This document shows, in pieces, positions 15,185-23,605 of a DNA stretch of 33,876 nt. The notes beneath the pieces were generated by a model. The model was not told where the DNA came from. It ran no database searches and saw only the letters and a list, made by a program, of their open reading frames with translations. The translations under genes were made by a program, and so were the position numbers. The number at the start of each line of letters is the position of its first letter. The first letter of the stretch is position 1. Source of the DNA: Gammaproteobacteria bacterium (GTDB lineage: Bacteria; Pseudomonadota; Gammaproteobacteria; Chromatiales; Chromatiaceae); contig JAGRGU010000003.1 in assembly GCA_020445335.1 (NCBI GenBank), forward strand, positions 1-33,876, read 5' to 3'.

Positions 15185-16317
15185 ATGTCTGAAAACCTAA
15201 GGGTCGGGTCCGACGGTATGCCACAACAGAGCAGAGCAGGGGTCGAAAAAAGCGTCGCCGCGGAGAGCGCCATCGCCGGCGGCGCCCGCATGAAGTCGAT
15301 TCTGGTGGTCGATGACGAAGCGGGCATTCGCAGCTTCCTCAAGCGCGGGCTGGAGAAGCAGTTCGGACTGGTCGAGGTGGTGGAGAACTCGGCCGCGGCC
15401 GACGAGATTCGCCAGCGCTGCTATTTCGACCTGATCATCTCCGATATCAAGCTGCCCGGGAAATCGGGCGTCGACTGGATCACCGAACTGCGCCAGCAGG
15501 GCGACGCTTGCGACGTCATCTTCATCACCGCCCACGCCGATCTCGATACCGCGATCGCCGCGCTGCGCGCCGGCGCCGCCGATTTCATCATGAAGCCGTT
15601 CCGCATGGAGCAGATGCTGGCCGCGGTCGAACGCTGCATCGAGCGTCAGCAGATGCAGCGCGAGAACTTCGTTCTGAAGCGCCAGGTGGAGCACATGTAC
15701 GACAGCAGCGGACTGTTGGGCGAGTGCGAGCTGTTCCAGAATATCCGCGAGCTGATCCGGCGGGTGGCGCCAACCCCCTCGACGGTGATGATCGAAGGGG
15801 AGTCCGGAACCGGCAAGGAGCTGGCGGCACGCGCGATACACGATCTCAGTAACCGTAAGGGGAGCTTCGTGCCGGTCAACTGCGGCGCGATGACCGCGGA
15901 GCTGCTGGAGAGCGAATGCGCGAGCACAAGGAGGATCTGCCGGTGCTGGCGCGCCATTTCGTCACCTCGCTGGCGCCGCAGCTGGGGGTACCGGTGCCCG
16001 ACATCTGCCATGTCGAGATCGTGCAGATGATGGCTTATGACTGGCCGGGCAACGTACGCGAGCTGAAGAATGTGATCGAGCGCTGCCTGCTGCTCAATGC
16101 GCCGCCGACCCAGTGCATGGTCGGGCCGGTGCTGGCCGGCAGCAACGCCTCAAGTGCCTCCGAGGAGGAGGCGGCGCTGCTGCTGGAGACGGTGGAGAAG
16201 CGACATATTCTGCGAGTGCTCGATGCGCAGCAGGGGAACAAATCGGCGGCAGCGCGCCTGCTCGGCATTTCGCGCAAGACGCTGGAGCGCAAGGTGATGG
16301 CCTGGAATCTCGGCTGA
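15185..16317 (+). pseudogene. NtrC-family sigma-54 response regulator, internally deleted and frameshifted
   Basis: The first part (to about 15915) encodes a receiver domain, [16 protein letters not shown] from ATG 15290, with phospho-Asp52 in [11 protein letters not shown]. The start of a sigma-54 AAA+ domain follows, with Walker A GESGTGKE and [15 protein letters not shown]. At 15913-15918 the sequence jumps to [19 protein letters not shown] sequence in a different frame, continuing through DWPGNVRELKNVIERC to a Fis-type helix-turn-helix (GNKSAAARLLGISRKTLERKV). About 110 residues are missing, including GAFTGA and Walker B, so the ATPase and sigma-54 contact are lost. Starts at 15185 and 15290 are both possible. 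An assembly error is the alternative. The histidine kinase follows 25 bases later. Confidence 0.85.
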
Positions 16318-16342
16318 GTGGTTCGACGGGGGGTGAACGGGC

Positions 16343-18412
16343 ATGCTGCGTCTGCTGAGCGCTATTCGCACCACGGTGCGCTACAAACTGTTGGCGCTGG
16401 TGCTCTTTCCGATCCTGCTGCTTATGCCGATCGCGTTGGCGGTGGCGGTCTACTGGGGCGCCAGCTTCACCTACGAACAGCTCTTCATCAAGGTCAACAC
16501 CGATCTCTCGGTGGCGCACGATCTGTTCCGGCGCATTCAGCAGGATTACCTCGACCGACTGGCGACGCAGGCCGAGTCGCACACCTTCAGCCTGGCGCTT
16601 GAGGTCGAAAACGGCGATGCGCTGCGCGTGCAGATCGATGCGCTCAGAAAGCGCCACCAATTCAGCTATCTAAACCTGCTCGACCGGCAGGGTAAGCGGA
16701 TGCTCGGCCGGGAGGGGCGCGCGCGATCGTCGCCGCTCTATCTGCGGGCGATGAATGGCAGCGCCGCGGTCGGTATCGAGATCTTCTCCGCGCAGGAGCT
16801 GCAGGAGGAGTCGCAAGAACTGGCAGCAGCTATCCGCCTGCCGCTGATCGCCACGCCGCGCGCGCGCCCGACCAACAGGTCGGTGGAGATGCGCGGCATG
16901 ATGATCCGCGCGCTCTATCCGATCAAGGATTCGCGCGGCGAGCTGGTGGCGCTGCTCGACGGCGGGGTGCTGCTGAACGGCAACTTCGAATTTGTCGACG
17001 CGATCCGCGACCTGGTCTATGGCCCGGGCAGTCTGCCGCAGGGGAGCATCGGCACGGTGACCGTCTTTATGGACGACGTGCGCATCACCACCAACGTGCC
17101 GTTGCGCCCCGGCGAGCGCGCGCTTGGGACGCGCGTCTCGGAGGAGGTGCGCAGCCGGGTGCTGGATCAGGGCAAGATCTGGATCGACCGCGCATTCGTG
17201 GTCAACGATTGGTACATCTCCTCCTATGAACCGATCATCGACGCCGAGGGCGAACGCGTCGGTATGCTCTACGCCGGATTTCTGGAGTCGCCGTCCCGTT
17301 CGGAGCTGTGGCGGGCATTGACGCTGCTGGTGCTGATGTTCGTGCTGCTGATGCTGCTTTCGTCGCTGGTCGCGGTGACCGGCGCCAAGAGCATCTTTCG
17401 ACCGCTGGAGGCGATGAGCAAAGTGGTACACGCGGTGCGCGACGGCAAGAGTGGGCGCATCGGAAGCATCACCTCGACCGACGAGATCGGCATTCTGGCG
17501 CGCGAGTTCGACTCGATGCTCGAGCTTTTGCAGCAGCGCAGCGACGAGATCCAGAGCTGGGCCGATCAGCTCGAGGAGAAGGTGAGCGAACGTACTGCGG
17601 AGCTGGAGTCCAAGAACGACGATCTGCGCCGCACCATTCGCGTGCTGCGCAAGACGCGCCGACAGCTGGTCGCTGCCGAGAAGCTGGCGGCGTTGGGTGA
17701 GCTGACCGCTGGCGTCGCGCACGAGATCAACAATCCGACCGCGGTGATTCTCGGCAACCTGGATGTGATGGTGGCGGAGCTGGGAGACCAGGCCGATCCG
17801 GTGCGCAGGGAGATCGGGTTGATCATCGAACAGATAGATCGCATCCGCGACATCATCAACAATCTGCTGCAGTACGCGCGCCCCGGCGAGTTCTCCAGCG
17901 TTATCGATTACGTGGATATCAATCATCTCATCGAGGGAACCACGGAACTGGTGCAGCATCTGCAGAAGATTTCACCTTTCGAGATCAGACTAGACCTGCG
18001 CGCCACCCGGCCGGTACGTATCAATCAGGCGGAGCTGCAGCAGGTGCTGGTCAACCTGCTGGTGAACGCGATCCATGCGCTCGACGGCGAGGCGGGCACA
18101 CTCGATCTGGAGAGCGAGGACTGGAACGACAAAGGGGTGAAGATCCACGTGCGCGACAGTGGTTCGGGCATGGATGAAGCGCAGCTGGGGCAGATCTTCA
18201 ACCCCTTCTACAGCACCAAGGATCAGGGCCAGGGGACGGGTCTGGGGCTGTCGGTCAGCTACAGCATCATCCGCCGTTACGGCGGTAATCTAACCGTCAG
18301 CTCGACGCCTGGAGAGGGGAGCCGTTTCTCGATCTGGCTGCTGGACGAACCGCAGATGGTGGAGGATGAGGAGACGATCATCGCCCAGTTGCACTCTGTC
18401 GGCGAAGGCTGA
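16343..18412 (+). CDS. Membrane sensor histidine kinase (Cache-HAMP-HisKA-HATPase)
   Basis: A 689-residue kinase. Transmembrane helix 1 lies at ~16-40. A large periplasmic double-Cache-like sensor (to ~325) follows, with WYISSYEPIIDAEGERVGMLYAGF at its end. Transmembrane helix 2 is at ~326-348, then a HAMP linker (PLEAMSKVVHAV...DEIGILAREFDSM), a coiled coil and the H-box ELTAGVAHEINNPTAVI with His460. The ATPase domain has N-box NLLVNAIHAL, G1 DSGSGM and G2 GTGLGLSVS. GGGGGG lies just upstream of the ATG. It is the cognate partner of the broken regulator before it, so it now appears to lack its natural output unless another regulator takes over. The ligand is unknown; adjacent tungstate genes are the only hint. 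Confidence 0.9.
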   Translation: MLRLLSAIRTTVRYKLLALVLFPILLLMPIALAVAVYWGASFTYEQLFIKVNTDLSVAHDLFRRIQQDYLDRLATQAESHTFSLALEVENGDALRVQIDALRKRHQFSYLNLLDRQGKRMLGREGRARSSPLYLRAMNGSAAVGIEIFSAQELQEESQELAAAIRLPLIATPRARPTNRSVEMRGMMIRALYPIKDSRGELVALLDGGVLLNGNFEFVDAIRDLVYGPGSLPQGSIGTVTVFMDDVRITTNVPLRPGERALGTRVSEEVRSRVLDQGKIWIDRAFVVNDWYISSYEPIIDAEGERVGMLYAGFLESPSRSELWRALTLLVLMFVLLMLLSSLVAVTGAKSIFRPLEAMSKVVHAVRDGKSGRIGSITSTDEIGILAREFDSMLELLQQRSDEIQSWADQLEEKVSERTAELESKNDDLRRTIRVLRKTRRQLVAAEKLAALGELTAGVAHEINNPTAVILGNLDVMVAELGDQADPVRREIGLIIEQIDRIRDIINNLLQYARPGEFSSVIDYVDINHLIEGTTELVQHLQKISPFEIRLDLRATRPVRINQAELQQVLVNLLVNAIHALDGEAGTLDLESEDWNDKGVKIHVRDSGSGMDEAQLGQIFNPFYSTKDQGQGTGLGLSVSYSIIRRYGGNLTVSSTPGEGSRFSIWLLDEPQMVEDEETIIAQLHSVGEG

Positions 18413-18502
18413 TCGGTTAGGGTGGGGCCTGTTGGCACTATGCGGAAATCCATCGGCGGGACTCCCCCCCAAAACGCTGCAACTCCCGGCGATCGGTTTC
18501 CT

Positions 18503-18527
18503 GCTTCAGCTGCTGCAAGCTTTTTTT
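18503..18527 (+). terminator. Candidate weak intrinsic terminator after the histidine kinase
   Basis: GCTT/AAGC arms (18503-18520) with a bulged inner pair are followed by seven T residues (18521-18527). The stem is short, so efficiency is doubtful. It separates the kinase gene from the radical SAM gene. Confidence 0.4.
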
Positions 18528-18672
18528 GATCTGCGTCATTCCAACGGGCTATGCGGTCCCCGGAACGCGCTCTCAGACGCCATACTCGACTGGACTATCC
18601 TGACCAGACCAAGGCAGCCGCCATGCCGCATCGCGTTGGCAGCCGACTTCGAACAGAGGTTGACCGACTACG

Positions 18673-20145
18673 ATGCGGCAGACCGCGAGAAGAGTTGTCG
18701 AGAGAAACGGCCGTATCGAGCCCTCCGCCGATCGTGGCGCCGGCGCCTCAGCGGGCGCGCCGGCGACCGGCTTGAGCGCGGAGCTGTTCACGATTCCGCT
18801 CGCCAGCGACCGATACCTCGTCTACGCACCGCTGAGGCGGGCCGCATTCATCGCCAACGCGGCGCTGGTCGACCGACTGGCCGATATTGCGGAGGCTGGC
18901 GCCAGGCAGGAGAGTTCCGCCGGTGATGAGCTGCTGGCGCTGCTGCGGCGGCTGCGGATCATCGATGCGGCAGCGGAGAATCCACCCATCTGTTCGCTGC
19001 GCGGCGATCCGCAACCGACATTCGTCTCGCTGCTGCTGACCACCGCCTGCAACCTGCGCTGCAGCTACTGCTACGCCTCGGCCGGCGAGACGCCGGTGCG
19101 GCACATGTCGCTCGAGGTGGCGCAGCGCGGTATAGATTTCGTCAGCGCCAACGCCAAACGCCTTGGCCTGGAGGCGTTCGAAGTCGCTTTTCACGGCGGC
19201 GGCGAGCCGACGATGAACTGGCCGACGCTGGTCGGCGCCAGCCGATACGCCAAAGCCCGGGCGCGCGAACTGGATCTGCAGGTGCGCATCACGGCTGCCA
19301 GCAACGGCATGCTCTCCGACCGCCAGATCGACTGGCTGATCGGCCATCTGGACGGCATCAGTCTCTCCTTCGACGGCCTGCCCAGCGCGCAGAATGCGCA
19401 TCGGCCGACCATTCGCGGCGGCGAATCGAGCGCGCGCGTCGAGCATAGCCTGAGCAGGTTCGACCGAGCCGGCTTCCACTACGGCCTGCGCATGACCCTG
19501 ACGCACGACCAGATCGCCAGCCTGCCGGCGGCGATCGCCTATGTCTGCTCGAACTACATGCCGCAACGGATCCAGGTCGAGCCCGCCTATCCGATGGGTC
19601 GCTGGCGCGATGCCCCCGCGGCGGAGACGGTCGCGTTCATCGATGCCTTCCGCGAGGCCCGGGCAATCGCCAAGTCGTTCGATCAGACCCTCTACTACTC
19701 GGCCGCCCGCCTCGAGGTGCTCAGCAATCACTTCTGCGCCGTCAGCCAGGATGGCTTCTCGCTCACGCACGACGGGCAGGTGACCGCCTGTTACGAGGTG
19801 TTCGACCGCGAGCGGCCGCATGCGGAGCTCTTCTTTTACGGTCGGGCTGCGGATCGCGAGGACAGCTTTGAATTCGACCGCGAGGCGCTGGAGCGTCTGC
19901 GGCAGACCAGTGTCGAGCACAAACCCTTCTGCGGCGGATGCTTCGCCAAGTGGCACTGCGCCGGCGACTGTCACCACCGCAGCCTGTGCGGCACGGGCGA
20001 TATCGGGTTCCGCGGCTCCGAGCGCTGCCACATCACGCGCGAGTTGATCAAGGACCTGATTCTGGAGCGGATTCACGCTGCCGGCGGGCTGCTCTGGCAC
20101 GAGCCGATTGTGGATGGGTTTGCAGAACCTCCTGGGGGTGAGTGA
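18673..20145 (+). CDS. Radical SAM/SPASM protein (probable peptide or protein maturase)
   Basis: A 490-residue enzyme. The radical SAM cluster motif is TACNLRCSYCYA (Cys126, Cys130, Cys133), followed by HGGGEPTMNW, the SAM-binding GGE segment, and DGISLSFDGLPSAQNAHRP. The SPASM region has Cys355, Cys373, then Cys420-x2-Cys423-x5-Cys429-x3-Cys433 and Cys452, fitting two auxiliary 4Fe-4S clusters as in sactipeptide and anSME-type enzymes. The ~110-residue N-terminus resembles the leader-recognition region of peptide maturases but is not clearly a PqqD-type domain. The ATG at 18673 has only a distant AGAGG; a TTG at 18769 is an alternative start. The stop overlaps the next gene's ATG by one base. 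The substrate is inferred to be the Cys-rich WD40 protein. Confidence 0.88.
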   Translation: MRQTARRVVERNGRIEPSADRGAGASAGAPATGLSAELFTIPLASDRYLVYAPLRRAAFIANAALVDRLADIAEAGARQESSAGDELLALLRRLRIIDAAAENPPICSLRGDPQPTFVSLLLTTACNLRCSYCYASAGETPVRHMSLEVAQRGIDFVSANAKRLGLEAFEVAFHGGGEPTMNWPTLVGASRYAKARARELDLQVRITAASNGMLSDRQIDWLIGHLDGISLSFDGLPSAQNAHRPTIRGGESSARVEHSLSRFDRAGFHYGLRMTLTHDQIASLPAAIAYVCSNYMPQRIQVEPAYPMGRWRDAPAAETVAFIDAFREARAIAKSFDQTLYYSAARLEVLSNHFCAVSQDGFSLTHDGQVTACYEVFDRERPHAELFFYGRAADREDSFEFDREALERLRQTSVEHKPFCGGCFAKWHCAGDCHHRSLCGTGDIGFRGSERCHITRELIKDLILERIHAAGGLLWHEPIVDGFAEPPGGE

Positions 20146-22004
20146 TGAACGATGAGGCACCGCGCTTTGAACTGCGACGGATCGACGCCGACGGCAGGCA
20201 ACGCGGCGAACCGGAGATCTACCCGTTGCTGCAGCTGCCGGAGGAGGCCCGCATGGGTCGGCGCGGTTTTCTCGGCGCCGGCCTGGCCATCGGCGGTGCC
20301 CTGGGTGCGATTCTGGCGGCGGGCGGCTGCGGCACTGCGCCTCCGCGCAAGAGACCGCGTCGCGCGGCATCGACCGCTGCCGAGCCCACCGAAGCCACGA
20401 CCGCGACGACGGAGAGTACCGCGACTGCCCCTGCGTCGCCGGTGACCAGTTGCGGCCCCGGGCTGCTGGCCCATCGCGGTCAGGTCACTGCGCTGGCGGT
20501 CAGCCCCGACGGCAAGTGGCTGGCGACCGCCGCGAGCGACGCCGAGGTGAAGCTCTGGCGCCTGCCGGAAGCGACGCTCTACAAGCGGTTCAAGGCGGGT
20601 AGCAAGCCGCTGCGCAGCGTCGTCTTCAGCGCGGACAGCCGCTTCCTTATCAGCGCGGCCAGCGACAGCAGGGCCCGCAGCTACGAGCTGTCGAGCGGCA
20701 AGCGCGGGGAGATCTACTGGAAAGCCGGCAGCGGCAATCTCAGCCTCGCGGTCAACCAGGGCAATCTGCTGGCGATCGCCTCCCGAACGCGACCCGAGAT
20801 CAGCCTCTGGCAGCTTCCCGCCGGCTCCGGGAAGGGGCTGATCGACGGGCTGGATATGGGCGCCAGCTGTGTCGCCTTCAGCCGCGACGGCCGCCTGCTC
20901 GCGGGAGGCCTGGCCAAAACCATTGCCGTGTGGGACGTAGCGCAACGGCAACGGATAACGACGCTGGCCGGTCTCAAACACCGGCCTACAGCGATTGCAT
21001 TCAGCGCCGATGGCAACTGGCTCGCGGCGGGCGACGAGCTTGGCTACAGCGCCATCTGGTCGCTGCCGGACGGCCGCTTGCAGCGGTCGATAAAAGGTAA
21101 TCTTTCAGAGGTGAGAGCCATCGTCTTCGCGCCCGCGGGCGAGGTGCTCGTCACCACCGGCGCGAGCGAGATCACCTTGTGGGGGATGCCCGACCTGAAG
21201 CACCTGAAGACCATCGACAAGCACCGCAGGAAGGGGGTCAGCAGCCTCGTCTTCACCACCGACGGCAGGTATCTGGTCTCTGGGGGCGGCGACAACAGCG
21301 TGCGATTCTGGTCGACGCCGCAGGGGCGGCTCGAGAACTGCCTGTTCGATCCCGCGGCTGTTACCAAGTCGCAGAAATCGATGCAGTTCACCCACAGCGA
21401 CAGCTACGGTCAGACCATCACCTACACGCTGCCGTGCGGCTCGCCGATTCCGCCCGGTGCCGTCTGCACCTGCAACTGCGTGCCCGGCAGCTACGTGCCG
21501 AGCAGGCCGAAATCCAGCCGCTCGCGTTCACGCTCACGCAGCGGAGGGGGGAGCTACTGCTCCTGCAACAAGGTCTGCACCTGCGTCCCGGTCTATTACT
21601 GCCAGGCACACCGCCTGCTCGATCGCGATCCGCTGGTGCGCGGTCTGGCGGAACAGCTGCTGTTGCTGCTCGGGCGGGAAAACTTCAGCTACATGCGCTG
21701 GGCCGCAAGCGAAGTCCGCGGCACGTTGCGCCAAGCGATAGGCTCAATGATGAGGTCGATCGCCGCCGGCCGCGTGGCGGAGCCGCAGCGCTGGCCTGGC
21801 GACGCCATCCTTGCCGGTTACCTGGATCATCGCGATCAGGTCACCTCGCTGATGGCCGCGCAGCTGATCGTGCTGCGCCGGCGGCGAGGGGGCAACGCAC
21901 GCAGCGGCAGGCTGCTCGCGCGGGCCCAGGCTGTGCTGCGCAGCGGCCAGGCGCGCCATCTCGCGGTGCGTGCAAAGGTGGAGCGGTTCGCGGCTGGCCG
22001 CTGA
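20145..22004 (+). CDS. Tat/lipoprotein-like WD40 protein with nine-cysteine segment, probable maturase substrate
   Basis: A 619-residue protein. After a hydrophilic 36-residue lead comes MGRRGFLGAGLAIGG...LAAGGC, a twin-arginine signal with a lipobox-like Cys62. Residues ~105-410 form about seven WD40 blades (GHRGQVTALAVSPDGKWLA-type units ending in LWRL, LWQL, VWDV, IWSL, LWGM, FWST). Residues 431-486 hold nine cysteines: C431, C441, C443, C445, C472, C474, C478, C480 and C486, arranged as VCTCNCVPGSYV and VCTCVPVYYC around an Arg/Ser/Gly linker. A helical C-terminus (~490-619) follows. ATG 20145 is coupled to the maturase stop. ATG 20253, right at MGRRGF, has GGAGGAGG five bases upstream and is a serious alternative. 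Confidence 0.85.
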   Translation: MNDEAPRFELRRIDADGRQRGEPEIYPLLQLPEEARMGRRGFLGAGLAIGGALGAILAAGGCGTAPPRKRPRRAASTAAEPTEATTATTESTATAPASPVTSCGPGLLAHRGQVTALAVSPDGKWLATAASDAEVKLWRLPEATLYKRFKAGSKPLRSVVFSADSRFLISAASDSRARSYELSSGKRGEIYWKAGSGNLSLAVNQGNLLAIASRTRPEISLWQLPAGSGKGLIDGLDMGASCVAFSRDGRLLAGGLAKTIAVWDVAQRQRITTLAGLKHRPTAIAFSADGNWLAAGDELGYSAIWSLPDGRLQRSIKGNLSEVRAIVFAPAGEVLVTTGASEITLWGMPDLKHLKTIDKHRRKGVSSLVFTTDGRYLVSGGGDNSVRFWSTPQGRLENCLFDPAAVTKSQKSMQFTHSDSYGQTITYTLPCGSPIPPGAVCTCNCVPGSYVPSRPKSSRSRSRSRSGGGSYCSCNKVCTCVPVYYCQAHRLLDRDPLVRGLAEQLLLLLGRENFSYMRWAASEVRGTLRQAIGSMMRSIAAGRVAEPQRWPGDAILAGYLDHRDQVTSLMAAQLIVLRRRRGGNARSGRLLARAQAVLRSGQARHLAVRAKVERFAAGR

Positions 22005-22105
22005 GTGCGCGTCGGCGGAGTGGGATGCCGGCCTGCCGGACTGTCGATAAGCGTAACCGGCAGTGCACACGCCGCAACTGTCGCGTGCCACGGCGCTGGA
22101 TCGGC

Positions 22106-22459
22106 TCAGGTCACCAGCGCTTTGAGGAAGGTGAGCGTGCGGTCGATCTGGGCGATGATCTTGATCGCGTTTTCAGCGACGTTGACGCGGTTGCGGATGG
22201 CACGGATGCGCGTCTGCACCGTTCGGTTGGCGGCCTGCAGTTTTTCGTCGAGCGCCTCGGCGCTGTGGCTCCAGTTGTCCAGCACCTGTCCGCGCAGGCG
22301 GTCGATCTGCGCCAGCAGCAGCTTGCGCTTGCCGTCCATCTGCGTGGCCAGCTCGGTCTCGCCCGCCAACTGCAGCCTGATCTGCGCGTTGGTCAGCTTG
22401 CCCAGGGTGGCGTTCATCCTGTCGAGCAGGTCGAGCTTGGCCTCTATCTCCGGATTCAT
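22106..22459 (-). CDS. Small coiled-coil protein of unknown function
   Basis: A 117-residue, almost entirely helical protein beginning MNPEIEAKLDLLDRMNATL. Heptad-like patterns run through KRKLLLAQIDRLRGQVLDNW and ALDEKLQAANRTVQTRI, ending in IIAQIDRTLTFLKALV. No signal peptide or membrane segment is seen. ATG 22459 was chosen because GGAGG is eight bases upstream; GTG/ATG codons at 22468 and 22465 are too close to it. It starts 21 bases after the lipoprotein gene on the same strand, so the two are likely co-transcribed and may interact. It is convergent with the WD40 gene. The family is not recognised. Confidence 0.72.
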   Translation of the reverse strand: MNPEIEAKLDLLDRMNATLGKLTNAQIRLQLAGETELATQMDGKRKLLLAQIDRLRGQVLDNWSHSAEALDEKLQAANRTVQTRIRAIRNRVNVAENAIKIIAQIDRTLTFLKALVT

Positions 22460-22480
22460 CGTCATCACCTCCGACTGCCT

Positions 22481-23440
22481 TTATCTGGCCCTGTCGAGCG
22501 CCGCGTTGGCGCGCGTAAGCTCGTCGAGCAATCCCCGCAGCCGCTCCGCTTCGCGGTTGAACGCGGTGAGCCCGGCCAGCACGCCCGGTCTGCTGGCGGC
22601 GGCCAGGGCGAGATCGCGATGGGCGGCGGGCAGCGTGCGATAGCTGTCGGCAATCGACTGCAGCGCCGCGAGTTCGGCACGGGTCTCCCGGTTCAGCTTC
22701 AGCAGCGGTGCAGCTTTGGGCGGCGACGCCAGTGCCAGCGGCAAAAAACGGACCTGGTAGTCGCTCTCGACCTGGCCGGCGAGAATCCGCACCGCCTGCT
22801 GCGCGAGTTCGGCGAAAGCCTGGATCTGCGGCTGCGTCTCGCGGATCGCCGCCCGCAGCAGCTCGCGTCGGCTGTGCGCCAGATAGGCCTTGAACAGCTC
22901 AACTGCGGCCGTGGTCAGCAGTGCCCCCTGCGCCGCGTCCGGCGTCAGCCCCAGCGTCGTTGCCGCGCGCACGGCGTTGGCGTTGAGTTCGCGGGTCAAC
23001 TGCTCGAACTGTGCCGGGGAGGGGAGAATATCACCCTGGGCGGCGCCGCCGGCGAGCATCAGCAGCGCCTGTGCATACTCCCGCAGCGCGCCGTTGAGCG
23101 CGACCAAGCCGCGCTGGAAACGGTCGTACTTGATGTAGGTGGGTTCGTTGTCGGCGAAACCGTAGCGGGTCTCGAACGGCCCGGTGAACTCCAGCTGCAG
23201 GTCGGCCGGGCTCAATTCACCCTTGGCGATCGCTTGCTCAAGTGCATCCCGGCTGGTGCTTACGACCGACCGGGTATGCGATTGACTCCCCTCCTGGAGC
23301 GTTTCGACCGAGTTGGAGAAGGCGACGAAAGCTGCTTGATCGACGCTGGCGCAGCCGCTGAATGCGAGCGTCGCAGCCAGCAGTGCTGCGGTACGCGAAC
23401 GGGTAATCCGGTGCGGGTGGCGTTCACTCTCTGTCTGCAA
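22481..23440 (-). CDS. Putative outer-membrane or periplasmic lipoprotein of unknown function
   Basis: A 319-residue protein with a lipoprotein signal TAALLAATLAFSGCASV: the lipobox FSGC gives acylated Cys30. The mature part is helical and alanine/leucine rich, with no recognised domain; GFADNEPTYIKYDRFQRGL is a distinctive segment that could be used in searches. The start codon is TTG at 23440, preceded by GGGAGAAGGG; no in-frame ATG precedes the signal peptide. Charged residues (RHPHRITRSR) before the hydrophobic core fit a signal peptide. It is co-oriented with and just upstream of the small coiled-coil protein. A link to the neighbouring maturase/WD40 pair is only positional. Confidence 0.75.
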   Translation of the reverse strand: MQTESERHPHRITRSRTAALLAATLAFSGCASVDQAAFVAFSNSVETLQEGSQSHTRSVVSTSRDALEQAIAKGELSPADLQLEFTGPFETRYGFADNEPTYIKYDRFQRGLVALNGALREYAQALLMLAGGAAQGDILPSPAQFEQLTRELNANAVRAATTLGLTPDAAQGALLTTAAVELFKAYLAHSRRELLRAAIRETQPQIQAFAELAQQAVRILAGQVESDYQVRFLPLALASPPKAAPLLKLNRETRAELAALQSIADSYRTLPAAHRDLALAAASRPGVLAGLTAFNREAERLRGLLDELTRANAALDRAR

Positions 23441-23605
23441 ACCCTTCTCCCAGAGCTCGTTGTTGTTCGCAAGCTCAGAATCTTGCTCGCACTTTCAGCT
23501 CTTTATAGACGAGGGGAGGGGTTGCGACAAGTCGACAGGCCGCGCCAGATACCAAGACCATCCCGTCCACCGGCGATTTCCCGGCAGCGCACCGGGTGTG
23601 ACGTG

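Noticed and set aside
18748..20370. A 540-codon open frame on the minus strand opposite the radical SAM gene
   Set aside because: It is an antisense shadow of a GC-rich gene: the plus strand has all catalytic motifs of a known family, while the antisense translation is low-complexity Arg/Ala/Gly-rich with no domain.
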